Position numbers and translations under genes: made by a program
Assembly: GCA_948567375.1 (NCBI GenBank)
Contig: OX419756.1
Span: 36,372,552-36,436,551, forward strand
Length of the DNA: 64,000 bases
Reading direction: 5' to 3'
From: Lunularia cruciata
Lineage: Eukaryota > Streptophyta > Marchantiopsida > Lunulariales > Lunulariaceae
Shown: positions 43,450-54,029 of the stretch, piece by piece
Numbering within the stretch: position 1 is the first letter of the stretch
Layout of the letters: each line of letters starts with the position of its first letter
Notes under the pieces: model-generated
The model's database searches: none
What the model was told of the DNA's origin: nothing
The model's input: the letters and a program-made list of their open reading frames with translations, nothing else

Positions 43450-43541
43450 GTTTGTAACATGGGGGCTTAGCCCCATGTTACCTTTTTTTTCTCTCCCATG
43501 TACGGCTTGATGGGCTCTTCTCATCCTTCGCTTTTCCTTCT
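43450..43541 (+). mobile_element. Short hairpin repeat (non-LTR element tail) with 9-bp target duplication
   Basis: About 92 bp, flanked by TTGTAAGAA (43,441-43,449 and 43,542-43,550). It contains the inverted repeat GTAACATGGGG...CCCCATGTTAC with a GCTTAG centre, a T tract, then TGTACGGCTTGATGGG. Related copies lie at 50,575-50,690, 54,030-54,135 (same strand), 45,890-45,960 and 52,490-52,540 (opposite strand). The 50.6-kb copy sits at the 3' end of the non-LTR element, so these may be severely 5'-truncated insertions of its tail or a parasite using it. Confidence 0.65.
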
Positions 43542-43790
43542 TTGTAAGAAACTGATATCACTTTCCAGACATCTTTGAAACGCAACTCTTAAAATCACGA
43601 CATCTCCCGCCCTGTAGCTAAATTTATCGCATTAAATAATAGTACACCGACGTTGGTACTTCTGCATGCCTTTGTGGAAAATCCTCGATTCCAATCACTT
43701 AATCACTGTTTTTAAAACATAATTTTCTGGAATCTTATTTGGTGGCCCCGTCTACATCGACAACGGTAATGTGTGCCACGGAGAATTCAA

Positions 43791-44066
43791 TTAGAACATG
43801 TTCAATTCAATTCAACTGAGCTCAAAACTATGGATTATCTGCGCGGAATTCTTCAAGTCAAGTCCTCTTCCTGCCGTCCCAGCCCCGATGAAACTCGCCC
43901 CGTGCTCCTCGTATTACCATATCGTTCATTAGAACGTGTTCATTTCAATTCCACTCAGCTCAAAACTATGAATTATCTGCTTGGGATTCTTCAAGTCAAG
44001 TCCTCTTCCTGCCGTCTCAGCCCCGACGAAACGCGCCACGGGCTCCTCGTATTACCATATCGTTCG
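43791..44066 (+). repeat. 138-bp tandem duplication
   Basis: Two head-to-tail units (43,791-43,928 and 43,929-44,066), both starting TTAGAAC(A/G)TGTTCA and containing TCTTCAAGTCAAGTCCTC. Frames are open across both units (126-131 codons from 43,773), but the repeated content makes a chance frame as likely as a gene. Confidence 0.85.
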
Positions 44067-44124
44067 TTGTGCGTGCCAAGAAATCAAGAGGTTTTGGTTC
44101 TCTCGTATTCCCTGTCACTCATGC

Positions 44125-44222
44125 GATTCTTCCTTCCCCGTTTCTCTCCCTTGCCCCTTCTGTATTAGCGAGGGATTCTTCCTTCCCCGTTTCTCTCCCC
44201 TGCCCCTTCTGTATCAGCGAGT
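44125..44222 (+). repeat. 49-bp tandem duplication
   Basis: GATTCTTCCTTCCCCGTTTC units at 44,125-44,173 and 44,174-44,222, pyrimidine-rich, right after the 138-bp duplication. Confidence 0.9.
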
Positions 44223-45680
44223 GATTGGTGGATCAAGTGAAGAAGGAGTTGGCCGATACCCAAGACTTCCGTGTCTTGCTCTCTATTACAGTGAACGTTA
44301 TAAGAACAAGATCCAGCGGGTCGAAAATAGCAGTGCCAACGCGGACTGACTAAGTGTACGTCAACATTGGAGTATGGTTAAGTCTTTGTGAGGACTTGTT
44401 GGGGTACCCTTCCCTTTAAGTCGTCGAAGTGCCAATGTTGGGGGTACTATAAGTCATTCTGTCGATTTTTCATTGAGAAATCGATTGCAATAACCGTACT
44501 ATGTCCATGTCGTGCAGTTTATATCTATGATACACAACACTTTATAATGCTGGTGATTGAAAGTCAGATTGGATTCTTATCGATATGGACCATTAATGAT
44601 GTTTCGTTCCGAGTAAGCACGGTCTTGCTAAGCTTGATGCACGCCACTAGCAACATCTTTCTTGATTCCAAATTTTTCATCAGATTGATCGAGTGCAGTA
44701 TATATTAAGCCTAAAGTTCACGAAGTTGAGTTTGAAGAACTATCTCCTACGAGTGTCAACCCGTGTGATGTTTCTGGAAGAAGTAGCATTAGGAGATTTC
44801 AATTTGAGAAATGGCCGATTTGGTATGAGCAAGGGATTATCACGCAGGTATTAATGGGATATCAGATTGAATGGATCCATGATTTCCGATGTGGAACTAT
44901 CTGACAAGATTAGATGGAGTATCTAAACACAAATTTTCTAGAAAATGATATGAATTACATAAAAGTTAAAGAACATTTTGTGCACATTCATAAAAAGATT
45001 TATGATATCCGTCATAAAAGGCCTATTCGATACATGTATCATAAAATTATATAACGAACGATGTGATTCCGTCTATTTGTGATTCAACGGTCAAAATTTT
45101 AAGAACTCAAACTTAAGATTTGCTGATCATTTACTATAGTAAATCCTCATGATGATGAATGTTAGAAACTGTTATTGATAAATACATTCACCTCAGTATA
45201 AAGTGAATCGTTAGTACGTAATTAAGTTACTGTATTCAACCAGATAACCTACACATTTTATTCTTGGGGCCAAAAATATAAGACAAAGATTCTTGAATAA
45301 GATCAACACTACCTTCTGATATGGGCAATCATTCTCTTTTAATTTTTTCCTAACGGGGAAATAATCAAGTCAGACAGTACCCTTCACCTCAAAAGTCATT
45401 GACATTTCAATATCCAAATTCAGTAAATTTCTCCAGAGTACAAAGAACGCATGAATTCATGGACAAAGTTATATCCCATCATTCGTTTGATTACTACACA
45501 TTGAACTACTGTCTTACTATTATTGTAAAATGGCACCTCCCATCATCATCAGCATCATAATATGTTTTGTCAATTACAGCAATCCGCAAGTAGATACAGT
45601 TGGACTAGTACTTCCATTTTGATACGAGGAATGACTTGTGTTTAGTACCTAGATGCATTCTAGCATGGAATGTATTGAGT
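44223..45680. other. Host spacer, nothing firm
   Basis: A short open stretch (44,388-44,708) has no recognisable content. No repeats seen beyond short A/T runs. Confidence 0.4.
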
Positions 45681-46101
45681 TGGGAGCCTATAACCTCACC
45701 TCAGGGTATCGGTAGATTCACGGCACCCCACTGGTCACAGGTCACAGGCCAATCGCAGGCCACTGTAGTGTTCCTACGCTTACAGCATGAGCAAACGTCG
45801 AACGATATTTTGCACTTCCGCACTTGCACGGTTCCCGTTTAGTTCCCGTTTAGTTCCCGTTTAGTTCCCGTTTAGTGACAAAGTGAGAAAGAGGCGACCG
45901 CGTACGAAAAGCGAAGGATGGGAAGACCCCATCGAGCCGTACAAGGTTAGGAGATCGGGATCGGGAGAGATCCTAATCCAAGGGACCAGTCTCGTGCGTA
46001 TCCACTAGTAGTTAGCCTTTACCCGTTAAGATGGTCCTTGGCCTGCGACGTGTCGGGTGCGATGAGTTTGCGATACCCTGAGGTGAGGTTATCGGCTCCC
46101 A
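45681..46101. mobile_element. Foldback-like structure with 30-bp terminal inverted repeats
   Basis: TGGGAGCC..TAACCTCACCTC (45,681-45,710) is the inverse complement of the block ending GGCTCCCA (46,072-46,101), about 28 of 30 positions. Inner parts pair less well (GGCCTGCGA near 46,040 against TCGCAGGCC near 45,755). Inside lie the 11-bp tandem array and a reverse-strand copy of the hairpin repeat. It may be a MITE or foldback element. The flanks share only a loose TTGAG. Confidence 0.6.
45832..45875 (+). repeat. 11-bp tandem array (TTCCCGTTTAG x4)
   Basis: Four perfect copies of TTCCCGTTTAG. The unit resembles a degenerate plant telomere repeat (TTTAGGG read in part), but the match is weak. 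Confidence 0.9.
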
Positions 46102-46939
46102 TTGCTTGAGAGTTTAATCCTCCATTTAAGAGGGTCTGTGAAGGTCGTGTCTACTTACAATTAAGAGACTGAAATTCAATTATGTGCAGTTTACTTTCTG
46201 CACACCATTTCAGAAGAAAAATCAAAGCTTACCGTGAGCATTAATGCAAGAGAGCATACAGATTTAACGACCAGACTTGGGTACTAGTGATACGGATTGT
46301 AACTAGTCTAACAATAACAAACAAAAATTATGATTATATATGAATATATATGAATAAAATTAGAAAATTCTGTTATTAAAGTAATCAGTAATGTGTTTTG
46401 TCTGTTTAGCAAGATCTGTTAATTGAGTTGCTTAGCAAGATATCTAGCCTTGTCAATTGAACTACCTTGATTGATATTTTATTGATATCACAAGAGTATA
46501 TAGCTGTTTGCTATTCTATGAATCACCTATTTGAAACTTCTTAGACGGGGAGAGTGTGGAGAAGAGATAGAGAAAGTGGAGGGAGTGATGTGAGAGGACA
46601 GATCTATATTTCTGAGTGCTCTTTAGCATATAGCACATGAGTGAATAGTCTATTTTGCTCATTTTTCAATTCGGTTGCATTGGTACCTAGATTGAAGACT
46701 ACCGAGAATTGAGTAGAAAGTTATGAGGACTTTTAGGGTTTAGAGTGATCATTACACATTGAGAGTGATGGGTGAGGAATTTACATTTGTAATCTCTTGG
46801 TTTTCATGATTAAGTTCTATGGGAATTTAGTGTGAAAATTTTGGAGATGGAAATTGAAAGTTATGAGAGTTTATATTTTTTAGAGTTTGGAGAGAATGTA
46901 TTTTCTTATGTGAGTTGGGATGTGAGTGGTTGTGGTTTT
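46102..46939. other. Spacer and possible 5' region of the non-LTR element
   Basis: AT-rich with no recognised domain. A long frame leading into the zinc-finger region starts near 46,832, so part of this may be the element's 5' untranslated region. Confidence 0.35.
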
Positions 46940-47522
46940 GCAGGTATGGGGAAATATGGAGAGGAGTACCATGTGTTACTATCTATTCTTGTACTAGCCA
47001 TGGCTACACTTCCCTATGTGGGGCTGCTTAGAGCAGCTCGGGATACACCATGTCCAGTGTGTCACCGACACTTTACCTCATAAGGGGTAAAGACCCATGT
47101 GGGAAGGATGCACAAAGACTATGATTACACCACTTGGGAAGCCCACGTGAGGCGAGCGACCACATTGATAGTAGTGTTATTTAGGATATGCACGTTTCTT
47201 CTATCCCTTTGTTGATTGTTCTAAGGATACCTATCGAGTCGTGGGAGTGGTTAGCTTCTCAAGCAAGTTGCATTTTGGGGTTATTTGAGACTAGTTTTTC
47301 ACGTCCACGTCTATTCCATAAGCTACCCCGCACACTCCATGATGAGGCTAGACAAGCTTTTTTGCCTACCACTTGATCGTCTAGCACATGATCCCTTGGA
47401 CGAGTTAGCATGGTTCTTATTCCTCTTACTCCCTCAATGGTGTGTTCTTTATGCGAGAGGAGGACGTGTGGGGCATGGAGAGGTGGCTGCTAGATTTCAT
47501 CCATTCTGAACAAGGGATTAGA

Positions 47523-47537
47523 CCCCCCCCCCCCCCC
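47523..47537 (+). repeat. 15-base C homopolymer
   Basis: A run of 15 C inside the decayed non-LTR ORF. Its length is prone to sequencing error. Confidence 0.9.
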
Positions 47538-47815
47538 TTCTTCAAGAGGAGTGTGTTAAGGCTACACATTTTAGGAGACAAGTTTTGCTACAAGATACCA
47601 CAAAGTCCACTCGATTATGACGGTGTAAGACATTGGGTTAGGCAGGAGAATTTAGTAGAGCAGCACAAGTGCTACACCCTTTGTCTATGGCTAGTCCTAC
47701 TGATGAAACTATCTCTTCCCTATGCTCACTACATCCTATATGTAATAATATGGAGTTTAGCAACGTAGTTAGTGAGGATAGAATATAGAAGTAGAGAATA
47801 AGCCAAATTAGCCTA

Positions 47816-48040
47816 GAATATTCTAGAAGCATCTAGGAAACTTCTTGGGAAGCTTCCCAACTAGTTAACTTGCACTCCAAGCAGGTAGCTTCTAGAAGGA
47901 AGCTCCTAGAAGCTTCTAACTAGCTTAGCTTGCATGCCAAGTAGACGGCTTCTAAAAAGAAGCTTCTTGAGAAGCTTCTTGGTTAACTTGGCTTGCACTC
48001 TAAGAAAGCGGCTCAAGAAAGCTTTTTGAAAAGCTTCTCA
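47816..48040. promoter_or_regulatory. Cluster of heat-shock-element-like palindromes in imperfect tandem units
   Basis: Many GAAnnTTC palindromes, including a perfect three-module GAAtaTTCtaGAA at 47,816-47,828, GAAacTTC at 47,837-47,844, GAAgcTTC at 47,849-47,856 and further ones to about 48,040. The segment is built from about four imperfect units of 55-65 bp, each with ...AGCTTC... and ...TAACTTGC(A/T)... blocks. A TTTAAATA box follows at about 48,060. The arrangement resembles a promoter. It interrupts the non-LTR ORF, so it may belong to an inserted LTR fragment. Confidence 0.5.
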
Positions 48041-50574
48041 AGGGCCTTGTATGCTACCTTTAAATACCAAAGCCGAAGCTCATGCTAAGCATTCTGATTT
48101 TTCCCACATTCAAGCGTCCCAATGTGAATTTCCATTCTCCTATTTCTCTCCTCGGTCTTGGTCTTTTACACTATAGCAGTAGAAGGACTACCATTAGAGG
48201 TCTTAGATTATCATCCTAAGAGGTCTTTATATCTTGATAGGTCACTTTTTGCACAAGCATTATGCACTACCCCTTGCCTTTCCTCAAGAGGATTGTCAGG
48301 GATGGTTTATGAGCACCTTAGAGATTGCTTTCAAGCAGATAATCCTTTTGGTGAAATTATCGAGTTGTTTCAAGTGGCTACAATAGTAGCAAGAGGAGAA
48401 ATTCTTATGTTTGTTAGTCTGGTGTTAGATGCTAGTTGACTTATTGCATTGGAGAAGGATACGGGGGCATTAGACCAATTGTTATTAGAGAGATCTTTTT
48501 GCATTTGGTCAGTTGTACTATTGTCCTTCAATGTCATTCTCACTTTTGATAATACCTCAGTCCACATCAAGTTGGAGTAGCTATACCTAGAGGATGTGAT
48601 GTTATATTTCTAAGCATTAGAGCACTTCTAGATATCCATCCAGAGTGGGTCGTCCTACAGGTGGATGTTGAGAATGTTGTTAACACCGTCTCACGGACAT
48701 ACATCTTTAAAGAACTTAGGGAGGCTAGTGGATACTTGGCAAGTCTTATTCCTTTTTTGTAGTTTTTTTATGGCTCTCTTGCTTCCTTTTACTACCAGCA
48801 TGGTTTACTTCAAGACAATGACTCCATATTGTCTTGGAGTCAACTATTGGTACTCATAAGGGAGATCCTTTTGGGGGACCTTTATTTCCTATGGCTCACT
48901 TTAGAGATCTCTTATCTACTACTTTGGCCATGCCAAGTTGTGTGTTTCTCTCCTTGGTAGATGGTACACACATCATGGGCCTTGTAGATCAGATTAGGCA
49001 AGTCTTTGATCACTTGACTATCGAGCTACATCTAGTAAGTTTGAGAGTCAATGTGTCAAATTGTAGGGCATGGTCCCCTTTAGGTATCCCTCCCCACCTT
49101 GAGCTTCCATAAGTATGTATCACATCTATAGAATGTTCTTGGAATGCTGTAGGATTTGAGGAGTTTTTCACATGCTTCTTAGACAATGCCCTTGCAGAGG
49201 ATGTTCTTCATGTGGATGACCTTTGTTACTAGGAGAGTTACATGTGGCATTTGGTATACTCTCCTCTAGTATTGCTCGTCAATCGACTTACCTCATCTAT
49301 ATAGTTCCCCCCTCCTTGTCTTTCTTATCACCTCTAAGCGCCTTTGATAGGAGGATTATGGAAGTCTTTGGTGATATTATTGGACCATGGACATTTGAGT
49401 GTGACAGGGGATTTGGCACATAGAAAAAAGGCTTTGCCGATCTTGTGTGGAGGAGTTGCCTTGCTATCTATGGAGGAGATGGCACTTATAGCATTTTTGG
49501 GTAGTTTGGCTCTCTCAACATCCCTACTTTCCTCTCATTTTGTGGTTGTTGATAGGCCGGTCTTGGAGACTTATGTGACAGAGGTGGAGGAGGGATCCTT
49601 TTCTCTCCAAATGTTATTGCAACAAACAAGAGATAGTCTATCTCCACGGACACAAGAGGAGTTTTGATCTTTTGCTTCACTCTCATCAGATTGGACTAGA
49701 GGTTTACAATCTTCCTTGATGGAGTGATAGTCTTATGCTACATTCTCTCTTAGTTGACTCATCCATTCCTCATGGTACTAGAGCACATCTTTGCTCTTGC
49801 TCCGACAGGATGCACGCTCTTGGATCCTAGCTTGATTGTGCATTAGGGCATTTTGACTTGCACCAGCTACTTTCTCTACAGCAATGAGGTTTTGCCTAAG
49901 TTTGGTCCACCCATACGCATCTTCATTACTCACTTGTGAGTATGGTTCTCCACTAGATGCAGCAGCGGTCCATATGACACTATGTCCTTTTTGAGGACAG
50001 AGGATAGCTACCCATGATGCTATTAGGGACATAGTGTTTGCTATGGCATGAGAGAGTGGGTACTTGGCTTGGAGGGAGTGTTTGTATACTTTGCAGACGA
50101 CACATGTCAATGCAGACTTATACTTGGTCTGAGATGATCAGGTGATAGTAGCAGATGTTGTGGTTATGGACCCTACGCCGGATACAATTTTGGAGGAAGT
50201 GATTACCCATCCCCTTGAATGGGCAGTGAATGCCGCAACAAATCACAAGGTCTCCAAGTATAGGACCTTGCAGCGAGGTCACCTCTTTGTTCCTCTAGCC
50301 TTGGAGCTATATGGAGCAATGGACATGGAATTTGACACATTTGTCAAGGAGTGCATGAGAGCTTATCATGTTAGGCGTTGGGGTACCACTTTCACTCTCA
50401 TACTTTGTAGCATATTTTAGACAGCATGTGTCCATTGCTCTACAGAGGACAATGGTTGGTGCAATCCACAAGAGAGTAATCACATTAGGTGATGCTTCTT
50501 TGGATGCTCTAGTTGTTTGTAGACCGTATGACTTGCATAGCTCGGATACCTTATGTGCAATAGGGCTGATATCT

Positions 50575-50690
50575 CATATAGACTCTATTGGGGCTTAGCC
50601 CCATTTTACCTTTTTTGTCTCTCCTTGTATAGCTTGATGGGGTCTTCCCATCTTTCTTTCGTGTTTTCAACGCGGTTGCACTTTACACAT
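50575..50690 (+). repeat. Hairpin repeat at the 3' end of the non-LTR element
   Basis: TCATATAGACTCTATTGGGGCTTAGCCCCA, a T-rich tract, then GCTTGATGGGGTCTTCCCATC. It carries two potential stems (GGGGC/GCCCC and GATGGG/CCCATC). The same ~110 bp recurs at 54,030. Stem-loops at the 3' end are typical recognition sites for non-LTR RTs. Confidence 0.65.
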
Positions 50691-51134
50691 ATTTATAAAT
50701 TAATGAATCTAGATGAGACAGTAGCACTTACATAGTTGAGACATCTATAAATTAGGATTATATCGTGTAATTAGAATATGTAGATATAAGTGAATAATTA
50801 TCATATAGGTAGACTAAGTACTCATCCACATTTACATATTTGCTGAAAGAACTATACCTTGCAACTACCGTACAATAAGATGCAAGAATTGACTGTAACT
50901 CAATTATGTTCATGAGATACATCACTCTCATTCAACATATCTCCTTTATAATCTATAGTACAATTTTATCCCCACAAAAATGACGAGAAAAAAGTATTTA
51001 CATATCTCATAAGAACTCCTTCCCACGATGGATCAATATGACGAAAACTATGAATCAATATTATAACAACATATTTATTTGTTCATTATTTTCTTCGAGT
51101 ACTTCAGAGGAAGACTATAAGAAACATATGATCT
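50691..51134. other. AT-rich spacer, nothing recognised
   Basis: No gene or repeat seen. Confidence 0.4.
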
Positions 51135-51602
51135 ATGTGTGTTCGAATACTTACTGTTTACAGGGCAAATACAGTAAAGACGTGCATTATAATCTCGTGG
51201 GCGAGAACCAATCGAGGTGATACCACCACTCATGGACACCAGCAGTTAAAACACCTTTTTCTTATTTATGAAAGGGGTCTAATGCCCTTTGGGGTAATTC
51301 GAGCGTACGAACGAACAATGACACTTGAGTTTGGGCAAAGTTTGAAAGGATGTCGAATCGATCGAAAAACACTCAAATGTTTTCCTCCTCCACAACCCCC
51401 TAAGGATAGTGACCTTTTCAATGACAGTTTCGGTGGTTACCAGGTCCATGCGAACAATCTAGGGGAATACATGACCTCAAGCACAAGAGGTAAGGAGGCC
51501 CTTTTTACGGGCACTTTTTCCTCAGAGGGCTTTGTAAGCTTTAAATTTAATGGTTTTATAATAAAAGATGATCTTTTCATCCAAATCCAAGAAGATTTTT
51601 GA
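51135..51602 (+). CDS. Orphan ORF, 155 codons
   Basis: ATG to TGA without interruption in a low-repeat part of the window. The C-terminal half looks protein-like (Q-P-P-K-D-S-D-L-F, then F-T-G-T-F-S-S-E-G-F-V-S-F-K-F-N-G-F), possibly a beta-rich domain. No family recognised and no promoter evident. It may be an exon, a recently decayed gene or chance. Confidence 0.25.
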   Translation: MCVRILTVYRANTVKTCIIISWARTNRGDTTTHGHQQLKHLFLIYERGLMPFGVIRAYERTMTLEFGQSLKGCRIDRKTLKCFPPPQPPKDSDLFNDSFGGYQVHANNLGEYMTSSTRGKEALFTGTFSSEGFVSFKFNGFIIKDDLFIQIQEDF

Positions 51603-52489
51603 GAAGTAACGATTATTTGGATACTTGGACTTCACATGGCAATCTTTGTGGCTTACCTTCATGGTAATATATGAGTAGACAAAGTCTTATACTAGCTATG
51701 CTTATAAACTGATATTGTAATTAATAAAATTATTTCCGATGAAAATTAAATGAACTTCTTGAAAAACTGTCATTCGACAATATAAATTCCTGAAAAAAAA
51801 TTTAACCAGTAAATCTGTTTGCTGTGAATTGATGGAAAAAAAAAATGATACAAACTTAATGATAACTCCTTAGGTCTGGTGTCGTGGCTTATAAAGGATC
51901 ATCCATATATCAATATTAATTTTAGGGTATGAAAGAACAAAAAGTCCGAAGTTGTACATAGATTTTGTTTCTTCAAAATTTAATACATACGGGATAGCCA
52001 GATATAAATTATTTTGTGAATGGGTGAATGTGTAAACTCACGTCAACACTAAGTTATATATTCTGCTCTTACCATTGCGACCTCAAAATCAGGTACACTA
52101 GATGATATGAGTCTGCCAGCTAAATATCCATTCCCTTAAAGCAGTAGAGAATTAAAATACTGAAGTGACGTACATTGTGATAGAGCATGATGATTGAACC
52201 CGAGAATAAATGTTCTAAAATGAGTCCATTTTACACAAGAGTAATACAATGACTAAAGATACCTAAATATTAGTGTTTACATTCCAAGTTGCTATCTATG
52301 CATACGAAGAGATCATTATGTGCCAATTATATAATCATTATGAGAACATATATGAGAAGCCAGAAACCTATCCTCTGGCTTTCTCATATATCTTCTCATG
52401 AAAAGAATCATCATCAACGCTGGTCCCTGAATATCACCAGATATTATTATAATATAATATTATTAAATAAAAAAACCGATTTCGTAGAA
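51603..52489. other. AT-rich spacer, nothing recognised
   Basis: Open frames here are short and of biased composition. Confidence 0.4.
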
Positions 52490-52540
52490 CACAGGAAGGA
52501 TGGGAAACTCGTCAAGCCGTACAAGGGAGAAGACAAAAGA
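52490..52540 (-). repeat. Truncated hairpin-repeat copy, minus strand
   Basis: AGGAAGGATGGGAAACTCGT followed by CAAGCCGTACAAGG is the complement of the tail of the 54-kb repeat (…CCTTGTACGGCTTGATGGGG…CCATCCTTC). Confidence 0.6.
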
Positions 52541-52721
52541 GGTACATATAATAGTAATGAGTATTACTTAAGCATATTATGACTCGTATTCTTTGTAGGG
52601 GATATGTGGTCATGTATATCTATGTATCCGACAAGGTATATACGTATATGTATACCTAGGTTGAGTTGATACCACTATCTCGGACTCGTGCCATCAGCAT
52701 TCTCCATGCAAAATCATTTGT

Positions 52722-53100
52722 TTAATCCACATTGTCCAAATCTACAGAGACATTGATATCTTGCTTTGTGTACGAAACTGTTAGATAATTTGTGAAGGAA
52801 TCTGTGATCCACTTTTCTCCATCCTCATTTTCTTGGAGAGATACATAATGATCTAATGTCAGTGCCTTGTGGACTTTGTCTGCACCTGACTTGTAGGATT
52901 TCAACTGCCTGTATGAACAAGACGTATGTTATTGCTCGAGATGTTGATGAAATAATGGTCACTGCGGTTGCATTACGTCTATAGGGAGGACTATTCGTAA
53001 TACCATCACCATGACTCCACCCAAATTCCGAGAAGTTATAAACAAAACAAGAATTGCTCTTCTCGGGACTAGAATCAACCCACCTCCAAGAAGTCATGGT
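52722..53100 (-). CDS. Candidate exons of an unidentified minus-strand gene
   Basis: Two overlapping minus-strand frames look like coding sequence. The upstream one (53,097 downward) has M-T-S-W-R-W-V-D-S-S-P-E-K and F-G-W-S-H-G-D-G. The downstream one (to 52,722) has Y-K-S-G-A-D-K-V-H-K-A-L and ends T-K-Q-D-I-N-V-S-V-D-L-D and a stop. A TTCATACAG acceptor near 52,912 could join them, but a good donor is not obvious. No family recognised. The plus strand also holds a 168-codon frame (53,011-53,517), so the true coding strand is uncertain. Confidence 0.3.
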
Positions 53101-53517
53101 TACTGTGTCCTTGGGAATAATTCACTGTTCAAAAAGCATAATTGCAGATCCTTGCGCGCAATCGAGTTACCATTCGATGTCCAGTTCTTAAACGTGGTCA
53201 CCTGGTTCACGGAAAAGGCATGCTCCTTGAAACTGGATGCAATAATTTGGAAGTCGTTAATCTATGTAGTGAAGTGCAACAAACACTACATTTTGAGAGC
53301 ACTAGAGTCTAGTTTTGGTTTTTTGATTGAACTCGACATATTGATTGGCTCGACTTTTGGTTATCTCGGTTTTTGCGGTGCGGCGTCCACACATCAAGTT
53401 CTGATGCTTATGGAAAACTCTGGAATTTTAACGAGGATCTCGTTGGAAGCACACGTCGGCTTCACCTCAGACTCCGCGACGGATCCAGGTAATGCGCAAA
53501 AGAGACGAAGGAAGTAA
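53011..53517 (+). CDS. Alternative plus-strand ORF, 168 codons
   Basis: ATG to TAA uninterrupted, ending in a basic A-Q-K-R-R-R-K tail. It contains a hydrophobic stretch (F-G-F-L-I-E-L-D-I-L-I-G near 53,312-53,350) that could be a membrane segment. It overlaps the minus-strand candidate exons. No family recognised. Confidence 0.2.
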   Translation: MTPPKFREVINKTRIALLGTRINPPPRSHGYCVLGNNSLFKKHNCRSLRAIELPFDVQFLNVVTWFTEKACSLKLDAIIWKSLIYVVKCNKHYILRALESSFGFLIELDILIGSTFGYLGFCGAASTHQVLMLMENSGILTRISLEAHVGFTSDSATDPGNAQKRRRK

Positions 53518-54029
53518 AGCAAATTGAACGAAGAATAGAAGCAAACCTGTAGAGTGGAAGAGAATGGAATGAGGTGAATATATAAATCACGTGACCCACT
53601 ATGTGACCTTTTGGGTGATGTCTACAACTACTAGTGTAGAATGCTAATTGCGCACAAAGACGATCTCGTTACAAACCTCTTTATTACTTTTGTTTTAGTT
53701 CTAGTTATAACCAGCAGTCACAGTTGGTTGTTATCCCAGATTCGGAGAGCCAGCGGCGGTTGGGACATGGTGGATTATTTTAGAGGCAAAGATTACTCCA
53801 CCTAAAGTGTGCTTCAGAGGAGATTCTGCTCGACAATAACGGAACTCACACCTACTTCAACACAAGCTTGCGCCGACAGAGGGTAGTTTTGGCCTGCTCA
53901 AGGCCAATCCCTGCTAGGTCCCGTAGCTTGGGACCAATTTGGCCGGAGCTCTGCCGACATGCTCACGTACACTCCAATCAGAATACACGTCTGTGGCGAA
54001 TATCGATTTGCAACTTCATATCCGCCGTC
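53518..54029. other. Spacer, nothing firm
   Basis: TATATAAATCACGTGACC at about 53,577 has a TATA-like box next to a CACGTG E-box. There is no downstream gene that I can support. Confidence 0.35.

Larger units (their letters stand above)
46940..50585 (+). pseudogene. Non-LTR retrotransposon ORF: zinc finger, RT, restriction-like endonuclease
   Basis: Decayed single ORF. A C2H2 finger (C-P-V-C-H-R-H-F...H-V-G-R-M-H) lies at 47,051-47,116. RT runs from about 48,240 to 49,420: L-S-S-R-G-L-S-G, then Q-V-D-V-E-N (48,658-48,675), G-D-P-F-G-G-P-L-F (48,860-48,890) and the active-site region L-V-D-G (about 48,954-48,965), in which the second Asp of x-x-D-D is now Gly. The C-terminal part (49,950-50,390) has a K-V-S-K-Y-R block followed by F-V-P-L-A-L-E-L-Y-G, which resembles the restriction-like endonuclease of R2/NeSL-type elements rather than an APE endonuclease. 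Many stops and frameshifts, and an inserted palindrome-rich segment at about 47,760-48,120. Such elements nick a target and prime reverse transcription from it. Confidence 0.7.

Noticed and set aside
43791-44222. CRISPR-like array
   Set aside because: Only two adjacent units without spacers, in a eukaryotic context, so they are simple tandem duplications.
44388-44708. 106-codon plus-strand frame
   Set aside because: No domain, biased composition, no splice context, so it is treated as chance.
45832-45875. Interstitial telomere repeat
   Set aside because: The 11-bp unit TTCCCGTTTAG is not the plant TTTAGGG heptamer on either strand.
47523-47537. Functional significance of the C homopolymer
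   Set aside because: It lies in a dead ORF and is likely length-variable or a sequencing artefact.
53577-53594. Promoter for the plus-strand frame near 53.7 kb
   Set aside because: A TATA-like box and a CACGTG are present, but no supportable gene follows.
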